A program made the translations under genes and the position numbers. From Candidatus Methylomirabilota bacterium (GTDB lineage: Bacteria; Methylomirabilota; Methylomirabilia; Rokubacteriales; CSP1-6): a stretch of DNA of 64,000 bases. The stretch is from contig DASTFB010000087.1 of NCBI GenBank assembly GCA_035709005.1, positions 124,001-188,000 on the forward strand, read 5' to 3'. Of the stretch, positions 1 through 10,018 are shown piece by piece; the first letter of the stretch is position 1, and each line of letters starts with the position of its first letter. The notes beneath the pieces are model-generated. The model saw only the letters and a program-made list of their open reading frames with translations, was not told where the DNA came from and searched no databases.

Positions 1-556
1 GTATCGCCTGGGAATAGAGCCGGTGCTCCTCGGCCAGGATCCGCGCGGCCAGCGTCTGTTCAGTGTCGTCCGGTTCCACGGGGACGCTGGATTGTAAGAT
101 GATCGGGCCCGTGTCGACGCCCTCGTCGACGAAGTGCACCGTGGCCCCGGCGACCTTGACCCCATGCTCGAGGGCCTGGCGCTGGGCGTGGAGCCCGGGA
201 AACGCGGGGAGCAACGCGGGGTGGATGTTCATGACGTGGCCGGCCCAGGCCCGGATGAAGCCGCCGCCCAGGATGCGCATGAACCCGGCCAGGCAGACGA
301 GCCCCACCCGCGCCTCCTCCAGCCGGCGGCTGAGCGCGGCGTCGTACGCCTCGCGTTCGCCGAAGTCCTTGGGGTTCAGGAACACGCCGGCCACGCCGTG
401 AGCCGCCGCCCGCTCCAGGGCCGGCGCCCGCTCGCGATCGGAGACGACCAGCACGACCCGAGCCGGGAAGTCGGGGAGCCGGCTCGCCTCGAGGATCGCC
501 TCGAGGTTCGAGCCCCGGCCGGAGGCCAGCACGGCGACGCGGAGCGGCTCGCTCAC
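1..556 (-). CDS. purN: Phosphoribosylglycinamide formyltransferase (partial, C-terminus outside window)
   Basis: This enzyme transfers a formyl group from 10-formyl-THF to glycinamide ribonucleotide, the third step of purine synthesis. The N-terminus begins SEPLRVAVLASGRGSNLEAI, with the phosphate-binding GRGSN loop. The catalytic NIHPALLP segment (Asn, His) and DEGVDTG (Asp) are present. The GTG start at 556 overlaps the TGA of the upstream NADH dehydrogenase gene (GTGA, 4 bases), which supports both the start and translational coupling. About 185 codons are visible and the family is usually 190-220 residues, so only a short C-terminal piece is missing. It is the last visible gene of the purine cluster. 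Confidence 0.95.
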   Translation of the reverse strand, partial: MSEPLRVAVLASGRGSNLEAILEASRLPDFPARVVLVVSDRERAPALERAAAHGVAGVFLNPKDFGEREAYDAALSRRLEEARVGLVCLAGFMRILGGGFIRAWAGHVMNIHPALLPAFPGLHAQRQALEHGVKVAGATVHFVDEGVDTGPIILQSSVPVEPDDTEQTLAARILAEEHRLYSQAI

Positions 557-1857
557 GCCGCGTGGGGCTCGCGGGCTGCGCGCAGCGCCACACAGATGGG
601 ACAGCGGCTGGCTGACCGCATCATGGTGGAATCCCGGGGGAAGACACGGGCCAGCGACCAGTCCAGGGCCACCTGTAGCTGCTTGCGCACGCCTACCAGC
701 TTCAGCAGGTGCAGGGCGTTCCAGAAGAGCCAGGCCAGGTATCCCGAGAACCGGATCCCCATGACCTCCACCACAGCGTCCTTCTCGCCGAGGGACACCA
801 GCATGCCCCGCGGAGCGAACTCGATCGTGGCCAGCGGCCGGCCTTCCAGCTCCGCCACGATGTTCTCGCCGGCGAGCCGACCGTGGGCCAGCGCCGCGGG
901 AATAATGGGAATGGACGTCTCGGGCTTGCCTTCCACGCTCACGGCATCCCCGGCGCCGTAGACCTCCGGGTGGCCGGGGATCTGCAGCCGCCCGTTGACG
1001 ACGATGCGGCCCAGGCGGTCGTGGGCTACCGGCAGATCCGCCAGCAACGGATGACCCTTGACGCCGGCAGCCCAGACGACGAGACCGGCCCGGATGATCT
1101 CGGCGCCCGCGACCTCCACCGCCCCCGGCAGCACTCGGGTGACGCGCGCCGACGTCCTGACCTCGATGCCCTCCCGATTGAGCCGCCGGAGCGCCCGCGC
1201 CGCCAGCGAAGGGTGCACGCCGCGCAGGATCTCGCCGCCCGCCTCGAGCACCATGAGGCGGTAGTCGCGCGCGTCGATCCCCCGGTAGCGCGGCACGACG
1301 TACGAGTGGAAGAAATCCTGAACCTCCGTGATCAGCTCGACGCCGGTGTACCCGCCGCCGACGACGCAGATGGTCAGCAGGCGCCGGCGGATCTCGGCGT
1401 CGGGCTCGTGATCGGCGTGCTCGGCCAGGTCGATGAGATGGTCACGCAGGAGGATGGCGTCCTCGAGCTGCTTGTAGGGCAGCGCATGCTCCTCCACGCC
1501 GGGCACGCCGAACGTCGGGGTCACACCGCCCAGGGCGATGACCAGACGGTCGTAGGCCAGCACGCCCTCACTCAGGGTGAGCCGTCGCGCCGCCAGATCG
1601 ATGGCGACCACGTGGTCCCGCCGGAACCGGAAGTGGCGCGCCCCCCGCAGGTCGCGGATCGGCTGGACGATGTGCCGGGGCTCCACCAGGGACGAGGCGA
1701 CCTGGGGGAGCAGCGGCGTGAAGAGCAGGTAGTTCCGATCACTCACCAGCAGCAGCTCGACGTCGGGCCGGCGGCCCAGGCGCCGTTCCAGCACCCGCAT
1801 GGCCTCCATCCCGGCGAAGCCGCCGCCGAGCACCACGACCCGGGTGAGCGGGTCCAT
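553..1857 (-). CDS. ndh: Type II NADH dehydrogenase (NDH-2), FAD-dependent
   Basis: This is a single-subunit membrane-peripheral NADH:quinone oxidoreductase of about 434 residues. Two dinucleotide-binding motifs are visible: GGGFAG near the N-terminus for FAD and GGGYTGVE near residue 175 for NAD(P)H. AAGV and YGAGDAV are typical of the FAD/quinone side. The C-terminus has the amphipathic LVGVRKQLQVALDW segment expected to sit on the membrane, then an unusual tail with a CPIC pair. The ATG at 1857 lies 8 bases after the purF stop. The gene lies between purF and purN, which is an odd place for a respiratory enzyme. A ferredoxin/sulfide:quinone reductase-like function is less likely because the catalytic cysteines of those families are not evident. 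Confidence 0.9.
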   Translation of the reverse strand: MDPLTRVVVLGGGFAGMEAMRVLERRLGRRPDVELLLVSDRNYLLFTPLLPQVASSLVEPRHIVQPIRDLRGARHFRFRRDHVVAIDLAARRLTLSEGVLAYDRLVIALGGVTPTFGVPGVEEHALPYKQLEDAILLRDHLIDLAEHADHEPDAEIRRRLLTICVVGGGYTGVELITEVQDFFHSYVVPRYRGIDARDYRLMVLEAGGEILRGVHPSLAARALRRLNREGIEVRTSARVTRVLPGAVEVAGAEIIRAGLVVWAAGVKGHPLLADLPVAHDRLGRIVVNGRLQIPGHPEVYGAGDAVSVEGKPETSIPIIPAALAHGRLAGENIVAELEGRPLATIEFAPRGMLVSLGEKDAVVEVMGIRFSGYLAWLFWNALHLLKLVGVRKQLQVALDWSLARVFPRDSTMMRSASRCPICVALRAAREPHAA

Positions 1858-1865
1858 CCCGGGGG

Positions 1866-3278
1866 TCAGGGCTCGAAGAGGCGGAGTTGCGGCGTGGGCT
1901 CGGGCACGATCCCCACCCGGTAGCTCCCCGTGAAGCACGCATGACAGAACTGCGTCGGATCGGATCCGGTGGACTTCAGCATGCCCTCCAGGCTGAGGTA
2001 ACCGAGGGACTCGGCGCCCAGGTAACGTCGGGTCTCGTCCACGCTGTGGCTGGCCGCGATCAGGTCCTTGCGGGTCGGCGTGTCGATCCCGTAATAGCAC
2101 GGCCATTGGATGGGCGGCGATGAGATGCGCATGTGCACCTCGCGAGCCCCCGCGCTCTGGATCATACGCACGATCTTGCGGCTGGTGGTCCCGCGCACGA
2201 TCGAGTCGTCCACGACCACCACGCGCCGGCCTTCGAGCATCTCGGGCATCGGGTTCAGCTTCACCTTGACGCCGAAGTGACGGATACCCTGTTTGGGCTC
2301 GATGAAGGTGCGCCCGACGTAGTGGTTGCGGATCAACCCCATCTCGTACCGGATCCCCGACTGCTCGGCGAAGCCCAGCGCCGCGCTGGTCCCAGAGTCC
2401 GGGACTGGAATGACGACGTCGGCCTCCACCGGGTGCTCGCGGGCCAGCTCGCGGCCCAGGGCTTTGCGCACGGTGTGGACGTTCCGCCCCCACAACACGG
2501 AGTCCGGCCGGGCGAAGTACACGTATTCGAAGACGCACTGCAGCCGCTCGGCCGTCGGGAAGGGCCGGAGAGATTGCAGGCCGGCGTCGGAGATCATGAG
2601 GATCTCCCCCGGATTCACCTCGCGCTCGTAACGGGCCTCGATCAGGTCCAGGGCGCACGTCTCCGACGCCACCACCCAGGCATCCCCCAGCCGCCCCAGC
2701 GTGAGCGGACGGAAGCCGTACGGGTCCCGCACGGCGTACATCGCGTCAGGGGTGAGGATCAGCAGCGAGTACGCCCCGGTGACCTGTCCGAGCGCGTGGG
2801 GCAACTGCTCGGCGAGGGAGCCGGCCGGCGCCCGGGCCAGCAGATGCAGGATCACCTCGGTATCGGAGGTCGACTGGAAGATGGCGCCGTCGCGCTCCAT
2901 CTCCCGCCGCAGGGCGTCGGCGTTCGTCAGGTTCCCGTTGTGGGCGATGGCGATGGGTCCGCGCGCGGTGTTCGCCGTGATGGGCTGGGCGTTGCGCAGC
3001 CGGGAGGCCCCCGCCGTGGAGTAGCGCACGTGGCCGATAGCCCGATGCCCGGGCAGCCGACGCAACCGCTCCGGACTGAACACGTCGGCCACCCAGCCCA
3101 TCGCCTTCTCGGTGTGGAAGCTGGCCCCGTCGGTCGCCGCGATACCGGCGGACTCCTGGCCGCGGTGCTGCAGGGCGTAGAGACCCAGGTAGGTGACATT
3201 CCCGGCTTCCGGGTGGTTCCAGATGCCGAACACCCCGCACTCGTCGTGGAACTTGTCGTCACGCCACGTGGCGCTCAA
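1866..3278 (-). CDS. purF: Amidophosphoribosyltransferase
   Basis: This enzyme commits PRPP and glutamine to purine synthesis. At 470 residues it is of the Bacillus type. A short propeptide ([12 protein letters not shown]) precedes the catalytic cysteine of CGVFGIWNH, so N-terminal processing is expected. The cysteines in QCVFEY, PCYYGID and CHAC match the four ligands of the [4Fe-4S] cluster in the Bacillus enzyme. The PRPP motif [13 protein letters not shown] is intact. The start is a TTG at 3278 inside the 3' end of purL (20-base overlap), and the GGAGGAGG ribosome-binding site is encoded by the last purL codons. This points to coupling of the two genes. Confidence 0.95.
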   Translation of the reverse strand: MSATWRDDKFHDECGVFGIWNHPEAGNVTYLGLYALQHRGQESAGIAATDGASFHTEKAMGWVADVFSPERLRRLPGHRAIGHVRYSTAGASRLRNAQPITANTARGPIAIAHNGNLTNADALRREMERDGAIFQSTSDTEVILHLLARAPAGSLAEQLPHALGQVTGAYSLLILTPDAMYAVRDPYGFRPLTLGRLGDAWVVASETCALDLIEARYEREVNPGEILMISDAGLQSLRPFPTAERLQCVFEYVYFARPDSVLWGRNVHTVRKALGRELAREHPVEADVVIPVPDSGTSAALGFAEQSGIRYEMGLIRNHYVGRTFIEPKQGIRHFGVKVKLNPMPEMLEGRRVVVVDDSIVRGTTSRKIVRMIQSAGAREVHMRISSPPIQWPCYYGIDTPTRKDLIAASHSVDETRRYLGAESLGYLSLEGMLKSTGSDPTQFCHACFTGSYRVGIVPEPTPQLRLFEP

Positions 3279-5493
3279 AGCCCCTCCTCCACGCGTGCTC
3301 CAGTCCCTCCACGGCCGCGTCGATGACGATCGTCGACCCGCACTGGATCCGGAGCCTTTCACCCCCGGTGGCTCCGATCCATCGCCAGGGAATCGCCGAC
3401 TCCGCCATCAGGCCCTCGAACTCTGCCGCTCGCGCCGGCTCGACCGTGAGCACCACCCGCGACGGGCCCTCGCCGAACAAGGCGAGCGAGGGTCGCGCCG
3501 CGTCCGGCAGGCGCACCGTGCAACCGACCGTCTCCGGACCCGTGACGCAGCACTCGGCCAGCGCCGTGGCCAGGCCACCCTCGGCGCAGTCGTGGGCCGA
3601 GCGCGCCAGCCCCGCCTGGAGGGCCGCCCGGGTCGCCGCCTGCACGCGCCGTTCGAGCGCCAGGTCCAGCGGTGGCAGCGCTCCGGCAACGAGGCGATGC
3701 AGAGCCCAGAGGTACTCGCTCGCGCTCAGGCTCACCACGTCGGGCCCCAGGAGCGCGATCCGGTGTCCGGCCCCCTTGAACCACTGTGTCGTCAGCCGCT
3801 CGGCGTCCTCCAGGACCCCCACCACGCCGATGATCGGCGTGGGAAAGATCGCCTGCGCCGATCCCGTACCCTGGACAGTCTCATTGTAGAAGGAAACGTT
3901 GCCGCCCACTACCGGCAGGGCCAGCGCCCGGCAGGCCTCGGCGATGCCCTCGACGGCCTCGGCGAACTGCCAGAGGATCTCGGGCCGCTCCGGGGACCCG
4001 AAGTTGAGGCAGTCCGTCACGCCCAGCGGCTCGCCGCCGGCGCACGAGACATTGCGCGCAGCCTCGCAGACGGCCATGGCCGCGCCACGCCGAGGATCCA
4101 CCAGAACCTGCCGGCCGTTGCCATCGGTCGCCGCGGCCAGCGCCCGCCGGGTGCCTTTGATGCGGAGCACGGCCGCGTCCGACCCCGGGAGGACCAGCGT
4201 GTTGATACCGACCTGCTGATCGTACTGCCGGTACGCCCACTCCTTGGAGGCGATGGTCGGGGAGCCCAGCAGCGCGTGCAGCGCGTTGCTGCAGTCCTCC
4301 GGCTCGGGTACCGTGAGCGGATCGAACGCCTGCAGCTGCTTGAGCCCGGCCGGGGGGACCGTCGGCTTTTCGTAGCGGGGGGCTTCGGCCAGCGCGGCGA
4401 CCGGCACGCGTGCGACGACCTCGCCGTGGTCACGGACCGTGAGCATCCCATCCGCGGTCACCCGCCCCACCTCGACGGCGTCCAGCTCCCATTTCGCGAA
4501 GACGCGCCGCACGTCGTCCTCCCGGCCGCGCGCGGCGACCAGGAGCATGCGCTCCTGCGACTCCGACAACAGGATCTCGTAGGGGATCATGGCCTGCTCG
4601 CGCTGAGGCACGTGCGCGAGCTCCACCTCCATCCCGGTGCCCGCGCGCGCTGGCATCTCCGTGGTGCAACAGGCCAGGCCGGCCGCGCCCATGTCCTGGA
4701 TGCCGACCACGGCCCCGCTCTGCATGGCCTCCAGGCAGGCCTCCAGCAGCAGCTTCTCCGTGAACGGATCTCCCACCTGGACCGTGGGCCGGCGCTCCTC
4801 GGCGTGCTCGTCGAAGGTGGCCGAGGCCATCGTGGCCCCATGGATGCCGTCGCGCCCGGTCTTGTTCCCCACGTAGAAGACAGGGTTGCCCACGCCGTCG
4901 GCCCGGGCACGAAAGATCCGATCGGCCCGGACCAGGCCGATGCACATCACGTTGACCAGCGGGTTGCCGGCGTACTCCCGGGCGAAAGCGATCTCCCCGC
5001 CGACCGTCGGACAGCCGAAACAGTTGCCGTACCAGCTGATCCCGGCCACCACACCCTCGATGAGACGGCGGGTCCGGGGGTCGGCCGGATCGCCGAAGCG
5101 GAGGGAGTCGAGAATGGCGATGGGCCGCGCGCCCATCGTGAAGACGTCGCGGAGGATCCCGCCCACGCCGGTGGCCGCGCCCTGGAAGGGCTCGATGAAG
5201 GACGGATGGTTGTGGCTTTCGATCTTGAAGACCACCGCCCAGCCGTCGCCGACGTCCAGGGCGCCGGCGTTCTCACCCGGGCCCTGCAGCACCCGCGGCC
5301 CCTGGGTGGGCAGCCGGGCCAGGAACACGCGGGAGTGCTTGTAGGCGCAGTGCTCGGACCACAACGCGGAGAACAGGCCGAGCTCCGTGTACGTCGGCTC
5401 GCGCCCGAGGCGCTGGATGATGCGATCGTATTCTTCGGCGGTGAGCCCCAGGTCGCGGGCGAGGTCCGGTGTCGCTTTCGGCTCCGCCCTCAC
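3259..5493 (-). CDS. purL: Phosphoribosylformylglycinamidine synthase subunit II
   Basis: This is the ATP-dependent synthetase subunit of FGAM synthase, 744 residues. That is the small PurL form, which needs PurQ as glutaminase and PurS as linker; both are encoded just upstream. Recognisable segments include [26 protein letters not shown] and GGGDWRDIL-equivalent glycine-rich loops such as TGVGGILRD. The GTG start at 5493 follows the purQ stop by 13 bases with a CTGGAG Shine-Dalgarno. Its 3' end carries the purF ribosome-binding site and overlaps the purF start. Confidence 0.95.
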   Translation of the reverse strand: MRAEPKATPDLARDLGLTAEEYDRIIQRLGREPTYTELGLFSALWSEHCAYKHSRVFLARLPTQGPRVLQGPGENAGALDVGDGWAVVFKIESHNHPSFIEPFQGAATGVGGILRDVFTMGARPIAILDSLRFGDPADPRTRRLIEGVVAGISWYGNCFGCPTVGGEIAFAREYAGNPLVNVMCIGLVRADRIFRARADGVGNPVFYVGNKTGRDGIHGATMASATFDEHAEERRPTVQVGDPFTEKLLLEACLEAMQSGAVVGIQDMGAAGLACCTTEMPARAGTGMEVELAHVPQREQAMIPYEILLSESQERMLLVAARGREDDVRRVFAKWELDAVEVGRVTADGMLTVRDHGEVVARVPVAALAEAPRYEKPTVPPAGLKQLQAFDPLTVPEPEDCSNALHALLGSPTIASKEWAYRQYDQQVGINTLVLPGSDAAVLRIKGTRRALAAATDGNGRQVLVDPRRGAAMAVCEAARNVSCAGGEPLGVTDCLNFGSPERPEILWQFAEAVEGIAEACRALALPVVGGNVSFYNETVQGTGSAQAIFPTPIIGVVGVLEDAERLTTQWFKGAGHRIALLGPDVVSLSASEYLWALHRLVAGALPPLDLALERRVQAATRAALQAGLARSAHDCAEGGLATALAECCVTGPETVGCTVRLPDAARPSLALFGEGPSRVVLTVEPARAAEFEGLMAESAIPWRWIGATGGERLRIQCGSTIVIDAAVEGLEHAWRRGFERHVA

Positions 5494-5506
5494 TCCGGCT
5501 CCAGCA

Positions 5507-6220
5507 CTAGCGCTTCAGGAAGCTGCCGTCCTCGACGAGGCTGCCGAGGAGCGAGTGGAAGATGAGCAGGCCGTCGGTGCCCCCCATCGCTCGCTCGGCC
5601 GCACGTTCCGGATGGGGCATGAGGCCGAGCACTGTCCCCTCTTCGTTCACGATGCCGGCGATGTTGTCCAGGGAGCCGTTGGGGTTGGCGGCCCGCGTCA
5701 CCTGCCCGTCCACCGTGGCGTACCGGAACACGATCTGGTTGTTGCCCTTGAGCCGGGCCAGCGTTGCTCCGTCGCAATAGTATTTGCCCTCGCCGTGGGA
5801 GATCGGCATGGCCAACACCTGGCCCGACCGCATGCCGCGGGTGAACGGCGTGTCGGCGTTGTCGACAACCAGGTGGGTGGACTGGCAGCGGTACTGCAGG
5901 CACTCGTTGCGCATGAGGGCGCCGGGCAGGAGGCCGGCCTCGCACAGGATCTGAAAGCCATTGCAGGAGCCGAGGACGTGGCCGCCTCGGCCGACGAACC
6001 CGGCCAACGTCTCGACCACCGGAGAGCGGCCGGCCACGGCGCCGGCCCGCAGATAGTCCCCGTACGAGAATCCCCCGGGAAGAATCACGCAATCCACGTC
6101 GTCGAGGTTGCGGTCGCGGTGCCAGACGTACCGGACCGGCTGCCGGAGGACTTCCGAGATGACGTAGTGGAAGTCGCAGTCGCTCCACGTGCCGGGAAAC
6201 ACGACGACGCCGAATCTCAT
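5507..6220 (-). CDS. purQ: Phosphoribosylformylglycinamidine synthase subunit I (glutaminase)
   Basis: This class I glutamine amidotransferase subunit, 237 residues, supplies ammonia to PurL. The nucleophile is the cysteine of GSCNGFQ, and the His/Glu pair is in MPHPERA near the C-terminus. [11 protein letters not shown] is the family signature. The ATG at 6220 starts directly with [14 protein letters not shown], which aligns with other small PurQ proteins. It is followed by purL and preceded by purS, so the complete three-subunit FGAM synthase is encoded in order S-Q-L. Confidence 0.95.
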   Translation of the reverse strand: MRFGVVVFPGTWSDCDFHYVISEVLRQPVRYVWHRDRNLDDVDCVILPGGFSYGDYLRAGAVAGRSPVVETLAGFVGRGGHVLGSCNGFQILCEAGLLPGALMRNECLQYRCQSTHLVVDNADTPFTRGMRSGQVLAMPISHGEGKYYCDGATLARLKGNNQIVFRYATVDGQVTRAANPNGSLDNIAGIVNEEGTVLGLMPHPERAAERAMGGTDGLLIFHSLLGSLVEDGSFLKR

Positions 6221-6298
6221 CGGATCGGGCCTCTCCTCGCCACCCGCACTCTCATCTTACCGCCCCCGCGAGGGCCGCAGCAAGGTGACGGCGCGAGC

Positions 6299-6532
6299 TC
6301 ACTCGATCGTGTACTCCTCGAGCACCGGGTTGGCCAACAGCTTCTGGCACATCTCGTCGGCGCGGCGACGGGCCTGGGCCTCGTTGGGGGCGTCCACGTC
6401 CACCTCGATCACCTTGCCGACTCGCAGATCGGCAACGTCGGGAAAGCCCAGACCGACGAGCGCGCGCTTGACCGCGGCCCCCTGCACGTCCAGGATGCCC
6501 GGCTTGAGCCGGACCAGCACGCGGATCTTCAT
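6299..6532 (-). CDS. purS: Phosphoribosylformylglycinamidine synthase subunit PurS
   Basis: This 77-residue protein joins PurL and PurQ and helps channel ammonia. It has the family layout: KIRVLVRLKPGILDVQGAAVKRAL at the N-terminus, then a dimerisation segment with GKVIEVDVDA, and a C-terminal NPVLEEYTIE. The length matches the family (80-85). It lies between purC and purQ with a gap of about 78 bases to purQ. I see no strong promoter or terminator in that gap. Confidence 0.95.
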   Translation of the reverse strand: MKIRVLVRLKPGILDVQGAAVKRALVGLGFPDVADLRVGKVIEVDVDAPNEAQARRRADEMCQKLLANPVLEEYTIE

Positions 6533-6577
6533 TCTAGCGACGACCTGGCGAGCGGCTTGAGCCGTGGGTGGGCTGCT

Positions 6578-7330
6578 CTAGGCACGGGTGGCTCCGTCAC
6601 GCGCGGTCACCAGGCGGCGGTAGACCTCCTGGTAGGCCTCCTCGACCCCGCCCAGATCCTGGCGGAAGCGGTCCTTGTCGAGCTTGGCGCGCGTGCGCGC
6701 GTCCCACAGTCGGCAGGTGTCCGGCGAGATCTCGTCGCCCAGGTAGAGCCGGCCGCGCGCCCGGCCGAACTCCAGCTTGAAATCGACGAGCAGCAGATCG
6801 CGACGGCCCAGCTGCCGACGCAGGACCTGGTTGACGCGCAGAGCGGTCCGCCGGATCCAGCCCAGCTCGCGCGGCGTGGCCAACCGCAGCATGCGCACGT
6901 GGTCGTCGTTGATCATGGGATCGCCCAGCGGGTCGGACTTGTAGTAGAGCTCGGCGATGGGCCGGGCGATCGCGGTGCCCTCGGGGAGTCCGGTGCGCTT
7001 GGCCAGGCTGCCGGCCACGATATTCCGCACGATCGTCTCGATGAGGATGATGTCCAGGCGGCGGCACAGCATCTCGCGCTCGGAAAGCGTGGCCACGTAG
7101 TGCGTCGGCACGCGGGCCCGCTCCAGCAACCGGAACATCGCCGCCGACATCTGGTTGTTCACCACGCCCTTGCCGACGATCGTCCCCCGCTTGAGGGCGT
7201 TGAACGCGGTGGCGTCGTCCTTGAAGTACTGCACGACGAGGTCGGAGCGGGTCGTCGCGTAGACGATCTTGGCCTTGCCCTCGTAGAGCTTCTCCCTCAG
7301 CTCGACTGCCGGAATCGCTGTCGCCGTCAT
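6578..7330 (-). CDS. purC: Phosphoribosylaminoimidazole-succinocarboxamide synthase
   Basis: SAICAR synthetase condenses CAIR with aspartate using ATP. The 250-residue protein opens with REKLYEGKAKIVYAT, the conserved ATP-binding strand. It contains IETIVRNIVAGSL and LVDFKLEFG, followed by LGDEISPDTCRLWD, the substrate and Mg-binding signature. The ATG at 7330 is preceded by an AAGGGG ribosome-binding site. The upstream purB stop is 11 bases away, so purB and purC are cotranscribed. Confidence 0.95.
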   Translation of the reverse strand: MTATAIPAVELREKLYEGKAKIVYATTRSDLVVQYFKDDATAFNALKRGTIVGKGVVNNQMSAAMFRLLERARVPTHYVATLSEREMLCRRLDIILIETIVRNIVAGSLAKRTGLPEGTAIARPIAELYYKSDPLGDPMINDDHVRMLRLATPRELGWIRRTALRVNQVLRRQLGRRDLLLVDFKLEFGRARGRLYLGDEISPDTCRLWDARTRAKLDKDRFRQDLGGVEEAYQEVYRRLVTARDGATRA

Positions 7331-7341
7331 GGCTCGCCCCT

Positions 7342-8637
7342 TCACCGGAGACCCGCACGCGTGAAGATGGTGTCGACGTGACGCAGGAACCACCCCGGGT
7401 CGAAGCACTCCTTGAGCCCGCTCGCGCCCAGCCGGTCGTTGACCTCCGGATCGGCGGCGAGGAGCTCCAGGAACGGCCGGCGCTCGCGCCAGGCCCGCAT
7501 GGCGTGGCGCTGCACGATCTCATAGGCGGCCTGCCGGGGCAGGCCGGCCTCGGTCAGCTTGAGCAGGACCCGTTGCGAGTACACCAGGCCGTAGCTGCGC
7601 TCGAGGTTCTCGGCCATCCGGGCCGGATCGACCTCGAGCCCCTCCACGATGGTCGTGGTCAGGTCGAGCAGGTAGTCGAGCAGGATCGTGGAGTCGGGCA
7701 AGATCACCCGCTCCACCGAGGAATGACTGATGTCGCGCTCGTGCCAGAGGGCCACGTTCTCGAGGGCAGCCAGCGCGTTGCTCCGGATCACCCGGGCCAG
7801 GCCGCAGATCCGCTCGCTGAGCTCGGGATTGCGCTTGTGCGGCATGGCGCTGGATCCCTTCTGGCCTTCGCTGAAGGGCTCCTGGACCTCGAGCACCTCC
7901 GTCCGCTGAAGGCCGCGGATCTCCAGCGCGATCTTCTCCAGGGAGGCGGCGGCGATGGCCAGCGCGGCGCAGAATTCGGCGTGGCGATCCCGCTGCACGA
8001 TCTGGGTGCTCACGGCCGCCGGGGCGAGGCCGAGCTCTCGACACACCTCCTCTTCCACATCGGGATCGACATGGGCGAAGTTGCCCACGGCCCCCGAGAG
8101 CTTCCCCACCATGACCGCCGCGCGGGCCCGCTGCAGCCGCTCCAGGTTGCGGCCGGCCTCCGTGTACCACACGGCGGCCTTGAGGCCGAACGTGGTGGGC
8201 TCGGCGTGCACCCCGTGCGTGCGGCCGACGATCACGGTGTCCTTGTAGCGCCGGGCCAGCGCGGCCAACGCCGTGCGCAGCCGCTCCTGGCCGACGATCA
8301 GCAGCTCGGCGGCCCGGCTCAGCTGGAGCGCCAGCGCGGTGTCCCAGACGTCGTTGCTGGTCAGGCCCTGGTGGACGAAGCGCGAGTCCACGCCCAGCTG
8401 CTCCTCCAGGCTGGTGAGCAGCGCGATCATCTCGTGCTTGACCCGGGCCTGGATCTCCTGGATGCGCGCCACGTCGATGCGGGCCCGGGCCCGGATGCGG
8501 GCCAGGGCGTCGGAGGGGATGCGGCCGCGGCGAGCGTAAGCCTCGCACACGGCCAGCTCCACGCGGAGCCAGGTGGCATACTTTTCCTCATCGGTCCACA
8601 CACGCCCCATGGCCGAACGCGTGTAACGCTCGATCAC
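7342..8637 (-). CDS. purB: Adenylosuccinate lyase
   Basis: This enzyme catalyses two fumarate-releasing steps, SAICAR to AICAR and adenylosuccinate to AMP. The 431 residues equal the usual length of the Bacillus enzyme. Landmarks are the fumarase-superfamily signature SSAMPHKRNPE, the catalytic histidine region GRTHGVHAEP and HQGLTSNDVWDT. The GTG start at 8637 (VIERYTRSAMGRVW) has an AGGTGGGGG ribosome-binding site; an in-frame upstream extension looks non-coding. It is the most upstream member of the purine cluster. Confidence 0.95.
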   Translation of the reverse strand: MIERYTRSAMGRVWTDEEKYATWLRVELAVCEAYARRGRIPSDALARIRARARIDVARIQEIQARVKHEMIALLTSLEEQLGVDSRFVHQGLTSNDVWDTALALQLSRAAELLIVGQERLRTALAALARRYKDTVIVGRTHGVHAEPTTFGLKAAVWYTEAGRNLERLQRARAAVMVGKLSGAVGNFAHVDPDVEEEVCRELGLAPAAVSTQIVQRDRHAEFCAALAIAAASLEKIALEIRGLQRTEVLEVQEPFSEGQKGSSAMPHKRNPELSERICGLARVIRSNALAALENVALWHERDISHSSVERVILPDSTILLDYLLDLTTTIVEGLEVDPARMAENLERSYGLVYSQRVLLKLTEAGLPRQAAYEIVQRHAMRAWRERRPFLELLAADPEVNDRLGASGLKECFDPGWFLRHVDTIFTRAGLR

Positions 8638-8734
8638 GACCCCCACCTTAGAGCAAAACCGGGACGGGGGAAAGACGCTTGCCCGCCGACGAGACCGGGA
8701 CGCGGCACGGAGGCGGTCGCCGCCCCCTCCGCGT

Positions 8735-10018
8735 TCATTGCCCCGGGGAGACTCCGTCGGCGCGGAGCTCGCGCGGTAGGTGGCGCCGGTCCAGGGGCCC
8801 GTAGGTGGTGAGGGCCAGGCGCTCCTCGTCGAGCAGGTCGCTGACGAGGGCCTGCACTTCCTCGTGACGCACCCCATCGATGGAGGCCAGCATGGCGTCC
8901 ATGGTGAGGAACGACCCGAGGTGCATCTCGTGCTTGGCCAGCCGGTTCATGCGGCTGGAAGTGGACTCCAGCGACAGCATGAGGCTGCCCTTGAGGTGAT
9001 CCTTGGCCCGCTTGAGCTCATCCACGGAGACCCCGTTCTTCTTGAGGTCTCGCAGCTCCTTGAGCAGCGCCTTGAGGACCTTCGAGAAGTTGGCGCTGTC
9101 GGTGGCCGCATAGATGTAGAGCAGACCGGTGTCGCGGAACGGCTGCACGCCGGAGTGGATGGAGTAGGCCAGCCCCTGGCGTTCGCGCACCTCCTGGAAC
9201 AGGCGCGACGACATGCTGCCACCCACGATGTCGTTGAGCAGGAACAAGGCGTAGCGCTCGGGAGCGCCGTGGCTCAGGCCGGGGAAGCCAATGACCAGGT
9301 GCACCTGCTCGAGGGGCTTGGGGACGATGTTCACGCCCGGCCGCATCACCGGGAGCTGGCTGGGCGGCTCCACGGCGGGCAGCCGGAACCCGTCGAACCC
9401 GGCTCCGAAGAGCTCCACCGCCCGCGCGTGCGTCACGTTGCCGGCCACGGCGATGATGATCTTGGGAGGCACGTAGTGGCCAACGAAGTGGGCGTGGACG
9501 AGCTCGCGTCGGTAGGCCTCCACCGCCTCTCGAGAGCCCAGAATCGGGCGGCCCAGGGGGTGGCCGGCCCACACGTGGGCGGAGAACAGGTCGTGGATGA
9601 GATCGTCCGGCGTATCCTCCACCATCTTGATCTCCTGCAACACCACGCTCTTCTCCCGCTCCAGCTCATCGGCGTCGAAGCGCGGGTGCAGCAGGATGTC
9701 GGTGAGGAGGTCCACGGCCAGAGGGAGATGCTCGTCCAGGACCTGCACGTAGAAGCACGTGTGCTCCTTGGTGGTGAAGGCATCCATCTGCCCCCCCACC
9801 GAATCCATGGTTCGGGCGATCTCCTCGGCGCTCCGGGTGGCCGTCCCCTTGAAAACCAGGTGCTCGATGAGGTGCGAGATGCCGGCCCGCTCATCGGGCT
9901 CGTGGCGCGAGCCCGTCTCCACCCAGACGCCGACGGCGACCGAGCGGACATGGGACATCTCCTCCGTGATGACCCGGATGCCGTTGGGCAGCAGGCTCTT
10001 CCGGTACTCTTCAGTCAC
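8735..10018 (-). CDS. M16 family zinc metallopeptidase (pitrilysin-like)
   Basis: This soluble metalloprotease of 427 residues resembles the processing-peptidase-like M16 proteins often encoded next to pnp. The inverted zinc motif HLIEH (residues 49-53) supplies two His ligands and the catalytic Glu, and Glu129 in LQEIKMVEDTP is the likely third ligand. The C-terminal half has the inactive M16 domain, including GSMSSRLFQEVRE and GLAYSIHSG. The GTG start at 10018 overlaps the pnp stop by 8 bases, which supports coupling. Substrate is unknown. Confidence 0.9.
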   Translation of the reverse strand: MTEEYRKSLLPNGIRVITEEMSHVRSVAVGVWVETGSRHEPDERAGISHLIEHLVFKGTATRSAEEIARTMDSVGGQMDAFTTKEHTCFYVQVLDEHLPLAVDLLTDILLHPRFDADELEREKSVVLQEIKMVEDTPDDLIHDLFSAHVWAGHPLGRPILGSREAVEAYRRELVHAHFVGHYVPPKIIIAVAGNVTHARAVELFGAGFDGFRLPAVEPPSQLPVMRPGVNIVPKPLEQVHLVIGFPGLSHGAPERYALFLLNDIVGGSMSSRLFQEVRERQGLAYSIHSGVQPFRDTGLLYIYAATDSANFSKVLKALLKELRDLKKNGVSVDELKRAKDHLKGSLMLSLESTSSRMNRLAKHEMHLGSFLTMDAMLASIDGVRHEEVQALVSDLLDEERLALTTYGPLDRRHLPRELRADGVSPGQ

